Assembly: GCA_964417835.1 (NCBI GenBank)
Contig: CAYQJD010000030.1
Coordinates: 1-12,877, forward strand
Origin: UMGS1124 sp964417835
GTDB taxonomy: Bacteria > Bacillota_I > Bacilli_A > RF39 > UBA660
Direction of reading: 5' to 3'
Length of the DNA stretch: 12,877 nucleotides
The position numbers and the translations under genes were made by a program. The notes under the pieces are model-generated. The model had not been told where the DNA came from. It was given only the letters and a program-made list of their open reading frames with translations, and ran no database searches. Numbering within the stretch: position 1 is the first letter of the stretch; each line of letters opens with the position of its first letter. This document shows positions 5,157-11,908 of the stretch, in pieces.

Positions 5157-6902
5157 ATGTGTAGAAATAAATATATATTATTATTTTTAATTAGTTTTTT
5201 ATTCTGTTCTATTAATGTTTTTGCTGAAACTGGATATGTTACTGATAAAACGGGAGTTAATTTAAGAGATAAACCATCAACAAGTAGTAGTAATGTTTTA
5301 TTATCTATACCATATAATGCTGAATTCTATATTAGCGATACTAATGCTGGTAGTGGTAATGGATGTGGGAACCCTTGGTATTATGTATATTATAATGGTA
5401 CTTATGGATATGTTTGTTCTTCTTTAATTAAAGTATTAGGGGAAACAGAAACCACATATGAAAGACCGTGGACTAGTCCCAAAAAATCTATAGTTGGTGG
5501 TGCTAAATATATAAGTAATGGTTATATAGCGAAGGGGCAATTTACCTCATATTTAAAAAAGTTTAATGTGAATCCTAATGGATATTATTCTGTTTATAAT
5601 CATCAATATATGGCAAATTTAAGAGCACCATCAAGTGAAGCATATTCAAGTTATAAATCTTTAAAAGAAAATAATTTTTTAGATAATTCTTTTGAATTTA
5701 TTATTCCTGTTTATTTATATATGCCAGAATCAACTTTTGATAGTAATATTAAAGATACTGAAAGAAACACTGCTGATGTTCAAGATAGTAATTTTGAAGA
5801 AAGTATTTCTTCATTTCCAGATAGTTATAAACCATTTTTAAGATATTTACATACAATTCATTCTAATTGGAAATTTACTCCATTAGATACTAATTTGGAT
5901 TTTGAAGCTAGTTATTTAAGTGAAAAGGCAGTTAGCAGTATAGAAATTAGTAGTGGTTTTTGTGAACAAAATCCTTATTATGTAACTGAGAGTGGATGGT
6001 GTATAGGTAATGAATCATCAACTAAATTTTTCTTAGATCCACGAAACTTTTTAAGTGAAAAATATATATTTATGTTTGAAAATTTAGCTTATTCAGAAAT
6101 GTATAATGAAAGTGTAGTACAAAGCGTATTGAAGGATACTTTTATGGAAGGGATATCAGCTCTTGATAATCAGACATATTCAAGTATTTTTGTTGAAGCT
6201 GGTAGTGCAGCAAATATTTCTCCTTTGTATTTAGCAACGCTTGCTCGTCAAGAGAGTGGAACGAAAGTGACGAATACTACAAGTGGTGCAGAATTTAGTT
6301 ATGAAGGATATACTTATTCTGGTTTATATAATTTTTTTAATATAGGTGCATCAAGTAGCGCTAGTAATCCTGCTTTGGCTGGATTAGTTTGGGCAAATGG
6401 TGGAAAAGGGGTTAATAATGGAAGTGTAACAGTTTTACCAAATAATTCTGATTCTTCAGAAGTAGATGCTGTAACATTGAGTAATAATTTTATATCTTTA
6501 TTGCAAGTTGCTAAAACATCAGATTATATAAAAGGATATAATATTGGAACTACTATTGGTGAAATAAAAAATAAAGTTGGAAGTAATGCAACAATTACAA
6601 TAAAAGATGGTAATGGTAATTTAAAAAGTGATAGTGATTATATTGGGACAGGGTATGTTATTGATATAAGCAATAATAGTGGAACTATGTCGTATACATA
6701 TGTGATGTATGGAGATTTAAATGGAGATGGTGAGATAAATTCGGCAGATTTACTTAGCTTAAGACAACATTTATTAGGAACTAATGTTTTGAATGGAGCA
6801 AAATTAACGAGTGCTTATTTAAGTGGAAGTGGAGAAATCAATTCAGCAGATTTATTAAAGTTAAGACAATATTTGTTAGGTACAACTAATATTGATCAAT
6901 AG
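5157..6902 (+). CDS. secreted SH3/N-acetylglucosaminidase with C-terminal dockerin
   Basis: This 581-residue protein probably cuts peptidoglycan glycan strands outside the cell. A signal peptide (1-23) ends VFA before E24. A bacterial SH3-type domain (about 24-93; TGVNLRDKPSTSS, 32-44) should bind cell wall. A long region with FLRYLHTIHSNWKF (227-240) and FFLDPRNFL (291-299) is typical of Firmicutes glucosaminidases. The catalytic domain follows: LARQESG (362-368), with Glu366 the likely general acid, and YNFFNIGA (391-398), the LytD/LytG-type motif. The C-terminus is a dockerin-like pair. The first repeat, GDLNGDGEINSADLL (519-533), keeps its calcium ligands, while the second (553-567) has lost most of them. 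I chose ATG 5157, placed 5 nt after GGAGG (5147-5151); the upstream in-frame TTG at 5145 precedes that site. It shares an operon with the membrane protein 9 nt downstream. Confidence 0.9.
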   Translation: MCRNKYILLFLISFLFCSINVFAETGYVTDKTGVNLRDKPSTSSSNVLLSIPYNAEFYISDTNAGSGNGCGNPWYYVYYNGTYGYVCSSLIKVLGETETTYERPWTSPKKSIVGGAKYISNGYIAKGQFTSYLKKFNVNPNGYYSVYNHQYMANLRAPSSEAYSSYKSLKENNFLDNSFEFIIPVYLYMPESTFDSNIKDTERNTADVQDSNFEESISSFPDSYKPFLRYLHTIHSNWKFTPLDTNLDFEASYLSEKAVSSIEISSGFCEQNPYYVTESGWCIGNESSTKFFLDPRNFLSEKYIFMFENLAYSEMYNESVVQSVLKDTFMEGISALDNQTYSSIFVEAGSAANISPLYLATLARQESGTKVTNTTSGAEFSYEGYTYSGLYNFFNIGASSSASNPALAGLVWANGGKGVNNGSVTVLPNNSDSSEVDAVTLSNNFISLLQVAKTSDYIKGYNIGTTIGEIKNKVGSNATITIKDGNGNLKSDSDYIGTGYVIDISNNSGTMSYTYVMYGDLNGDGEINSADLLSLRQHLLGTNVLNGAKLTSAYLSGSGEINSADLLKLRQYLLGTTNIDQ

Positions 6903-6911
6903 GGAGGTATA

Positions 6912-8168
6912 ATGAAAAAAATAAAATCTTTAATATTATTTCTAGCAGCTTTTTTTCTAAATAGTGTTTATGTCTTTGCTGCTGGATCAGCCAGTTTGAG
7001 TGTTAGTAATAGTACTATTGAAAATGGGAATAGTGTTAAAGCAACAGTTACAGTAAAAAATACTGCAGCATGGAATATAACAATAACTAGTAGTGGAGTT
7101 ACAAGTGGATGTACTCAAAAATTCGTTGGTGATAGTGGTACAGGAAATAATACCACAAAAACGTTTACTGTAACTTGTAAGTCAACTTCAACTGGTATTA
7201 TAAATTTTGTTATGAGTGGAGACATTACTAGTAGTGATGGAACTAATACTAAAATAAATGGTAGTAAATCAGTAACAGTTACAAATCCTAGAGAAAAGTC
7301 TACGAATAATAAATTAAAAAGTTTAAGTGTAGAAGGGTATGAAATAAGCCCTGAATTTGATAAAGATACTAATGAATATTCTGTCACTGTACCCTCTACT
7401 GTGGAAAATATTAAGATAAATGCAACAAAAGCTGATAGTTATTCAAAACTTGAAGGGGCCGGAGAAAAAACTGTAGAAGAGGGTAATAATACATTTGAAA
7501 TAATAGTAACTAGTGAGACTGGGGTAAGTAATGTTTATAAATTAAATGTAGTAGTAATGGATGAAAATCCAATTGAAGTTACAATTGAAGGAACTAAATA
7601 TACTGTAGTTAAAGTTTCTAAAAATTTAATTAAACCAGATTTATTTGAGGAAACAACAATAAATATCGATGGTTTTGATATACCAGCATTTATAAATGAA
7701 ATTTGTAATTATACGTTGGTAGGTTTAAAGGATGAAGCAGGTAATATAAGTTTATTTATTTATCAAGATGGTAATTATATAAAATATAATGAGTTTATAA
7801 GTTCAAGAGTATCTATAATTTTTTTAGAGTTTGATAGTACTCCACAAAATTATACTAAAACAACACTTACGATTGATGAAAAAGAAGTAACAGCTTATAA
7901 AACGGATGGAGATTCTAAATATCTATTATATGGAATTAATTTAGAAACTGGTAAGAAAAATTATTATACATATGATCCTGTAGAAAAAACATTACAAACA
8001 TTTTCACTAAGCAATTATGAAGAAAAATTAGAGGGAAATCAAAATACTAAAAATTTGATATATTTACTATCTATAATAATATTATTTTTATTTATTATAT
8101 TAATATTATTTATGAATAAAAGTAGAAAATTAAAAAAATTAGTAAATTTAAAAAAAGAAAAAGTATGA
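6912..8168 (+). CDS. membrane-anchored surface protein with cadherin-like beta-sandwich
   Basis: This 418-residue protein is exported and held in the membrane by its C-terminus. A signal peptide (1-23) ends VFA. Residues 25-126 form a beta-rich Ig- or cohesin-like domain (SASLSVSNSTIENGNSVKAT at 26-45) with Cys67 and Cys89 as a possible disulfide. Residues 131-215 match the cadherin-like beta-sandwich family (PF12733), with LKSLSVEG, FDKDTNEYSVTVP and the ending VYKLNVV. Residues 220-375 are another extracellular region I cannot assign. A transmembrane helix (381-401) is followed by a Lys/Arg-rich cytoplasmic tail, and no LPXTG motif is present. GGGAGGT (6902-6908) overlaps the stop of the glucosaminidase gene, so the genes are co-expressed. 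It could be a docking or positioning partner for the hydrolase, which is an inference from context. Confidence 0.88.
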   Translation: MKKIKSLILFLAAFFLNSVYVFAAGSASLSVSNSTIENGNSVKATVTVKNTAAWNITITSSGVTSGCTQKFVGDSGTGNNTTKTFTVTCKSTSTGIINFVMSGDITSSDGTNTKINGSKSVTVTNPREKSTNNKLKSLSVEGYEISPEFDKDTNEYSVTVPSTVENIKINATKADSYSKLEGAGEKTVEEGNNTFEIIVTSETGVSNVYKLNVVVMDENPIEVTIEGTKYTVVKVSKNLIKPDLFEETTINIDGFDIPAFINEICNYTLVGLKDEAGNISLFIYQDGNYIKYNEFISSRVSIIFLEFDSTPQNYTKTTLTIDEKEVTAYKTDGDSKYLLYGINLETGKKNYYTYDPVEKTLQTFSLSNYEEKLEGNQNTKNLIYLLSIIILFLFIILILFMNKSRKLKKLVNLKKEKV

Positions 8169-8178
8169 TCATTAAATA

Positions 8179-8231
8179 AAAAAACGAAATATTAACTACA
8201 ACCATTTAGAGTAGACAATAATTCGTTTTTT
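8179..8231. terminator. bidirectional terminator between convergent genes
   Basis: A perfect 10-bp inverted repeat, AAAAAACGAA (8179-8188) with TTCGTTTTTT (8222-8231), has A and T runs on the outside and so works in either direction. It separates the surface-protein gene from the convergent acyltransferase gene, whose stop it touches. The loop is long (33 nt). A second inverted pair, ACCATTTA (8201-8208) with TAAATGGT (8231-8238), overlaps it and could form an alternative hairpin. Confidence 0.72.
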
Positions 8232-9297
8232 AAATGGTAACTATTTTTTTTATAATTGGTATTTTTTTCATTACTACACTAATTATTAAACTTAGTATAA
8301 GAATAAATAAGCTATATAATAATACGGTTCCTATATTTGGGAATACAGGTTTAAATAAGTGATATAAAGTTTTATATAATAAAGAATGAATAAAGTAAAT
8401 ACCTAACGTATTATTTCCAAGTGCACGTATAAATTTATTAAATATATTACCTTTATACTTATAAGATGATGTTATAACAAACATTCCTACAATTATTATA
8501 GCTAAAAATATTGTATAATAATTATAATTATTTTTATATAGAGTCCCTGAGATTCTACACATTGTTAATGCATAAGCAATAACTGTTAAAATTGAAGCCA
8601 ATGAAAGAATAACTATTTGTTTTTTATTTTTTTTATTTAGTTTTTTTGAGTTTTCAAATATATATCCTCCTAGCATAAAATAAAAAATAAAATATAATAG
8701 ATCTAAATCAAATGGACTTAATCTTTGTATAAAATTGACTATTTCGTTAAATAGAGAAGAGAAATTGCTAAATATTACAGCTATTAAATTTAATATTAAT
8801 GATATGAAATTTTTCCCTACTGAAAAAATAGTAACTACTATAAATAAATAATTATATAATTTTTTATTCTTGTCATGTATATATTTTATTATCGGAAATA
8901 AAATATATAGTGGAATTATGGTAAATAGAAACCATGATGTTCCATTGTATTTATTTTTAAATATATTTTTTAAAAAATATATTATTGTAAGAGATTCTTT
9001 ATATAAATTAGAAAAGAATATTGTCTCTATTAAAGCCCATATGAGTAATAAAATAATTAATTTTATTATTTTTTTAAAATGCTTTTTTTCATCAAATTTT
9101 TTATTTATTAATAAATATCCATTTATTGTTATAAATATAGGTACTCCTTCAATGAACAATCTTATTATATAACCTATATATGAATTAATATTTGGTTCTA
9201 ATATAATATTATATTTTGGAATTACATGTATTAAAATTACAAAATATATTGCAATTGCTTTTAATAAATCTAAAAAATCATATCTTTTTTTTATCAT
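8230..9297 (-). CDS. acyltransferase 3 family membrane protein
   Basis: The 355-residue protein has about ten hydrophobic helices and belongs to the acyltransferase-3 family (OafA/WecH-like), which moves acyl groups, commonly acetyl, across the membrane onto surface polysaccharides or lipids. The N-terminus RYDFLDLLKAIAI (5-17) and ILIHV (21-25), with the conserved active-site His24, are typical. So are GVPIFITINGYLLI (51-64), WFLFTIIPLYILFP in the middle and LGNNTLGIYFIHSLL near the C-terminus. The length is normal for a stand-alone family member without the extracellular SGNH domain. The acceptor cannot be read from sequence. On the minus strand AGGTG (9304-9308) lies 6 nt before the ATG. 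It diverges from recX; I see no convincing -35/-10 for it in the 105-nt gap. It converges on the surface-protein operon, so no shared regulation is evident. Confidence 0.9.
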   Translation of the reverse strand: MIKKRYDFLDLLKAIAIYFVILIHVIPKYNIILEPNINSYIGYIIRLFIEGVPIFITINGYLLINKKFDEKKHFKKIIKLIILLLIWALIETIFFSNLYKESLTIIYFLKNIFKNKYNGTSWFLFTIIPLYILFPIIKYIHDKNKKLYNYLFIVVTIFSVGKNFISLILNLIAVIFSNFSSLFNEIVNFIQRLSPFDLDLLYFIFYFMLGGYIFENSKKLNKKNKKQIVILSLASILTVIAYALTMCRISGTLYKNNYNYYTIFLAIIIVGMFVITSSYKYKGNIFNKFIRALGNNTLGIYFIHSLLYKTLYHLFKPVFPNIGTVLLYSLFILILSLIISVVMKKIPIIKKIVTI

Positions 9298-9351
9298 AAT
9301 AACACCTATATTAATTTTCTCATATATTTAATAAAAATGAAACAAAAATTA

Positions 9352-9381
9352 TTGACGAACGTATGTTTAGAATTATATAAT
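9352..9381 (+). promoter_or_regulatory. recX promoter
   Basis: -35 TTGACG (9352-9357) and a perfect -10 TATAAT (9376-9381) are 18 nt apart. The ribosome binding site GAGGA (9389-9393) lies 9 nt before the ATG. The spacer contains a LexA-like operator. Confidence 0.75.
9356..9369. promoter_or_regulatory. LexA (DinR) box in the recX promoter
   Basis: CGAACGTATGTTTA matches the Bacillus subtilis LexA consensus CGAACRNRYGTTYG at every position except the last (A for G). It overlaps the last two bases of the -35 and fills the spacer before the -10, where a bound repressor would block RNA polymerase. This predicts SOS induction of recX and the overlapping downstream gene after DNA damage. Confidence 0.7.
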
Positions 9382-9402
9382 ATTTTATGAGGAATTATTA
9401 TT

Positions 9403-10164
9403 ATGAAGATAAAAAAATTTAAAAAAGATAGAGGGAATACTTATAAAATATTATTTGATAATGAAGAAGAAATAACTTTATATGATGATGTTATAGTAAA
9501 ATATAATTTATTAGTTAGTAAAGAATTAACTGATAAATTATTAGACGAAATAAAAAACTACAATGAATTTTTAAATGGTTATTATTCTTCCATAAAATAT
9601 ATGAATAGAAAAATGAGGACTGAATTAGAAATAAAAAATTTTTTAAAAAAACAGGATATTGTAGATAAAGATATTGATATTATTATTAATATGTTATATA
9701 AAGATGGTTATCTAAATAAAATAAATTATTTATGTTCTTTCCTTAATGATCAATATAACCTTACGTTAAATGGACCTAATAAGATAATAAAAAATTTAAA
9801 TGAGTTAGGATATGAAAATAATGAAATTATAGAATATCTATATAAATATGATTGGGACTCACGTATAGAAAAAATTGTGAAAAAGAAAATAAAACTTAAT
9901 CATAAACTTAGTATTAATTCTTTGAAACAAAAAATATTAAATGACTTAATAAATCTTGGATATGATAAAGATAAAATAAATAAAGAACTTGAAAAAGCAC
10001 AATTTTTAGAAGAAGATGATATTTTGAAAAATGAACTTATAAAAATAAAAAAGAAATATTCTTTAAAATATAGTGAAAATGATTTAAAATATAAAGTAGT
10101 AAACTTTTTATATAAAAAAGGATTTAAAATAGAAGATATTAAGAGGTGTTATGATGAAAACTAG
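9403..10164 (+). CDS. recX: RecX, regulator of RecA
   Basis: The 253-residue cytoplasmic protein matches the RecX family, which binds RecA filaments and limits recombination and SOS signalling. The size fits the longer Firmicutes form made of helical repeats. The N-terminal part (1-55) contains the family's usual beta segment (YKILFDNEEEITLYDD, 14-29). The core includes MNRKMRTELEIKNFL (67-81), INMLYKDGYLNKINYL (95-110) and LNGPNKIIKNLNELGY (122-137), equivalent to the family pattern R-T-E-x-E-I, then L-x-x-x-G-Y-L, then G-P-x-x-I-x-x-x-L-x-x-x-G. A further helical repeat follows (170-253). The start is set by GAGGA 9 nt upstream and by the LexA-controlled promoter. No recA or lexA is in the window. 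The next gene overlaps its 3' end. Confidence 0.88.
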   Translation: MKIKKFKKDRGNTYKILFDNEEEITLYDDVIVKYNLLVSKELTDKLLDEIKNYNEFLNGYYSSIKYMNRKMRTELEIKNFLKKQDIVDKDIDIIINMLYKDGYLNKINYLCSFLNDQYNLTLNGPNKIIKNLNELGYENNEIIEYLYKYDWDSRIEKIVKKKIKLNHKLSINSLKQKILNDLINLGYDKDKINKELEKAQFLEEDDILKNELIKIKKKYSLKYSENDLKYKVVNFLYKKGFKIEDIKRCYDEN

Positions 10165-10441
10165 ATATCAAAGACTAGATAAGATGGAGAAAAAAGAAAT
10201 TTACAATCAATTTAAAATAAAAAAGAAAAATATTTATATAAAAATGAATAGAATGTTTATAATATGCATTATTGGTATGATTTATTCGATAATAGCATTA
10301 GTATTTGATATATATAATAGCAGTAATATATTTAATATCAGTCTTGATATTATAGTATTTATATTTTGTTTAGTTGCTTATTTAAAAACAAATAAAACTA
10401 AAATTGATCTTTTGAATACTTTTTTACAAAATTCTAAATAA
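10154..10441 (+). CDS. small two-helix membrane protein
   Basis: This 95-residue protein of unknown function has a basic N-terminal cytoplasmic segment (1-32), two predicted membrane helices (about 33-52 and 60-78) and a short polar tail. ATG 10154 fits the ribosome binding site GAGGTG (10143-10148) better (5 nt) than ATG 10151 (2 nt), which would add one Met. It overlaps the end of recX by 11 nt in another frame and has no separate promoter, so it should be co-transcribed and translationally coupled with recX and share its SOS control. No motif suggests what it does. Confidence 0.8.
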   Translation: MKTRYQRLDKMEKKEIYNQFKIKKKNIYIKMNRMFIICIIGMIYSIIALVFDIYNSSNIFNISLDIIVFIFCLVAYLKTNKTKIDLLNTFLQNSK

Positions 10442-10475
10442 AAAAATATACTTCTAATATGAAAGTATATTTTTT
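10440..10475. terminator. bidirectional terminator between recX operon and prsA
   Basis: A perfect 13-bp stem, AAAAAATATACTT (10440-10452) with AAGTATATTTTTT (10462-10474), has a 9-nt loop and A/T runs on both sides. It serves the recX operon and the convergent prsA-like gene. Confidence 0.8.
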
Positions 10476-10488
10476 TCATTTTAATAAA

Positions 10489-11487
10489 TTAATTTGTACT
10501 TGAATTAGTTTGATAATAATTATAAAGAGAATTTATATATTTATTATATTCACTATTTAAGTTAGAATCTTCTATATTCATTCCTTTTTCTTTTCTTAAT
10601 TCTGTTAAAGCAGTTATTGATATAGTCTGATCATTGTTAATTAGTTCATCAGCTAAAGTTTCTATAATTTTATCTTTTGAATCTTCTAGAGAAGCCTTAT
10701 CATATTCTTTAGTTTTTAATATTATATGATATCCATAAGTTGTTTTTACAGGTTCTTTTGTATATTCATTAACCTTTAATTCATAAGCAGCTTTTTCAAA
10801 AGCCTCAACCATATCGCCTTTATTAAATTTACCTAAAGCACCACCATCATTTTTATTGCTATCATCATCTGAATATTTTTTTGCAAGATCTTCAAATTTT
10901 TCACCATTTTCTAGTTTTTTTATGATTGATTCAGCTTCTTCTTTAGCTTTTTCTTCTGCTTCTTCAATTTCTTCATCTGTCATATTATCATTTGTTTCTG
11001 GTGTTATTAATATATGACTAGCTTCTATATCTCCAACTATTTCTTCCTCATAATATTTATTAATTTGTTTATCAGTTATTTTTGTTTTTGCATAATCTGT
11101 TGTAGCTTTATCTCTTAAATAATTTAAGCATAAGTAATCTTTAAACTCATCTAAAGTAGAAAAACCATAGTAGCTATAAATTGCATTTATTAATTCTTCT
11201 TCAGAATCATAATTTTGTTTAAGTGAATTTATAGAAGTTTCAGCGTTTTCTTTTGCTTCATCTATGTCGTTTTCATATACTTTATAAAGTATTTCTTTAT
11301 CAATCATATCAATTAAAATACCTATAGCATATCTATCTTTCATTTCTTCATATAAACTATCTATACTTATTTTTTCGTTATCACTAAAACTTACTACTGC
11401 ATCACTTCCATTACTTAATTTTGATACTTTTCCACATCCACAAAGAAAAAATGCTAGCAAACTTATTATTAAAATTTTCTTTTTCAT
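10489..11487 (-). CDS. prsA: PrsA-like lipoprotein foldase (parvulin peptidyl-prolyl isomerase)
   Basis: The 332-residue protein is a secreted lipoprotein that should help exported proteins fold at the outer face of the membrane. A signal peptide ends in the lipobox LCGC (15-18), with Cys18 as the lipidated residue. An N-terminal helical region (about 30-150) precedes a parvulin/rotamase (PpiC) domain at about 152-260. Visible family motifs are EASHILI (155-161), DGGALGKF (214-221), MVEAFEKAAYELK (226-238) and YGYHIILK (251-258). The segment 166-190 is very rich in Glu and Lys, as often seen in this domain's first helix. The C-terminal tail is polar. The start has AGGAGGA (11491-11497, minus strand) upstream. 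It may assist the secreted hydrolase and pilins encoded nearby, but PrsA is general and nothing here shows specificity. Confidence 0.92.
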   Translation of the reverse strand: MKKKILIISLLAFFLCGCGKVSKLSNGSDAVVSFSDNEKISIDSLYEEMKDRYAIGILIDMIDKEILYKVYENDIDEAKENAETSINSLKQNYDSEEELINAIYSYYGFSTLDEFKDYLCLNYLRDKATTDYAKTKITDKQINKYYEEEIVGDIEASHILITPETNDNMTDEEIEEAEEKAKEEAESIIKKLENGEKFEDLAKKYSDDDSNKNDGGALGKFNKGDMVEAFEKAAYELKVNEYTKEPVKTTYGYHIILKTKEYDKASLEDSKDKIIETLADELINNDQTISITALTELRKEKGMNIEDSNLNSEYNKYINSLYNYYQTNSSTN

Positions 11488-11508
11488 AATTCCTCCTAAA
11501 CATTTATT

Positions 11509-11537
11509 ATTATAACTTGTAAGTTTTAAAATTACAA
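11509..11537 (-). promoter_or_regulatory. promoter of the prsA-like gene
   Basis: On the minus strand, -35 TTGTAA (11532-11537) and a perfect -10 TATAAT (11509-11514) are 17 nt apart and read toward the foldase gene. Confidence 0.7.
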
Positions 11538-11547
11538 TAAAATACTC

Positions 11548-11575
11548 ACAAAAATGTTAAATTAACCATAAAATA
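11548..11575 (+). promoter_or_regulatory. possible sigma-K-type sporulation promoter
   Basis: AC (11548-11549), a 17-nt spacer and CATAAAATA (11567-11575) match the Bacillus sigma-K consensus, AC then CATAnnnTA. The position is right: the start site would lie near 11582, just before the ribosome binding site. No sigma-A -35/-10 pair is evident here. The consensus is short and AT-rich, so chance matches are possible; the sporulation-type genes downstream raise the odds. Confidence 0.45.
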
Positions 11576-11602
11576 AAGTGAGTAATGAAAAGGAGGGGTT
11601 TT

Positions 11603-11701
11603 ATGAGCCACGGAACTTGCGGAAATAATGGTATAGGTGCGGCTGCATTTATACTAGTATTATTCATTTTATTAATAATCATAGTAGGTGCATTTATTTA
11701 A
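11603..11701 (+). CDS. tiny transmembrane protein, YjcZ-like (Tiny_TM_bacill)
   Basis: The 32-residue product begins MSHGTCGNNGIGAAA and continues as one membrane helix, FILVLFILLIIIVGAF. This Gly/Cys/Asn-rich head followed by a V-L-F-I-L-L-I-I-V-G helix is the pattern of the tiny transmembrane proteins of Bacilli (YjcZ-type, PF09680), several of which are made during sporulation and end up in spores. The molecular function is not known. The ribosome binding site AAAGGAGGGG (about 11589-11598) is very strong and placed 4 nt before the ATG. It is followed by a related gene 14 nt downstream. Confidence 0.85.
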   Translation: MSHGTCGNNGIGAAAFILVLFILLIIIVGAFI

Positions 11702-11715
11702 GGAGGTAAATTTTT

Positions 11716-11844
11716 ATGAATAAATCATGTTGCAATAACAATAATAATAATTCTTCTAATAATAACAATTTTAGTAACTTTTTTATAGTATTAGTTTTAT
11801 TCATTTTGCTTGCTATTATTGTTAGTGCTGTATTTACTTATTAA
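11716..11844 (+). CDS. tiny transmembrane protein, second YjcZ-like copy
   Basis: This 42-residue product has an Asn-rich head, MNKSCC followed by mainly Asn and Ser (7-18), and one membrane helix, FFIVLVLFILLAIIVSAVF (22-40). The helix shares VLFILL-IIV with the upstream tiny protein, so the two are probably diverged paralogues. A perfect AGGAGGT (11701-11707), overlapping the upstream stop, lies 8 nt before the ATG. Twin adjacent cysteines (5, 6) could take part in cross-linking, which is speculative. A terminator follows its stop. Confidence 0.8.
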   Translation: MNKSCCNNNNNNSSNNNNFSNFFIVLVLFILLAIIVSAVFTY

Positions 11845-11865
11845 GAGGGTGACCTCTTTTTTTTT
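11843..11865 (+). terminator. terminator of the tiny transmembrane gene pair
   Basis: A 6-bp stem, AAGAGG (11843-11848) with CCTCTT (11853-11858), has a 4-nt loop GTGA and leads into nine T (11857-11865). It overlaps the stop codon. Confidence 0.85.
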
Positions 11866-11894
11866 GAAATTTAATATGGTAGAATAATTATAAT
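11864..11894 (+). promoter_or_regulatory. candidate promoter of the HerA-like ATPase gene
   Basis: -35 TTGAAA (11864-11869) and a perfect -10 TATAAT (11889-11894) are 19 nt apart, a little long. The start site would fall very close to the ribosome binding site (11898-11904), so the leader would be short. Confidence 0.45.
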
Positions 11895-11908
11895 AGAAGG
11901 TGAGTATA

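Noticed and set aside
7115..7387. Minus-strand frame inside the surface-protein gene
   Set aside because: The plus-strand frame carries a signal peptide, a recognisable cadherin-like domain and a membrane anchor; the minus frame is coincidental.
8870..9172. Plus-strand frame of 100 codons inside the acyltransferase gene
   Set aside because: The minus strand encodes conserved acyltransferase-3 motifs through the same stretch, and no ribosome binding site precedes the plus-strand frame.
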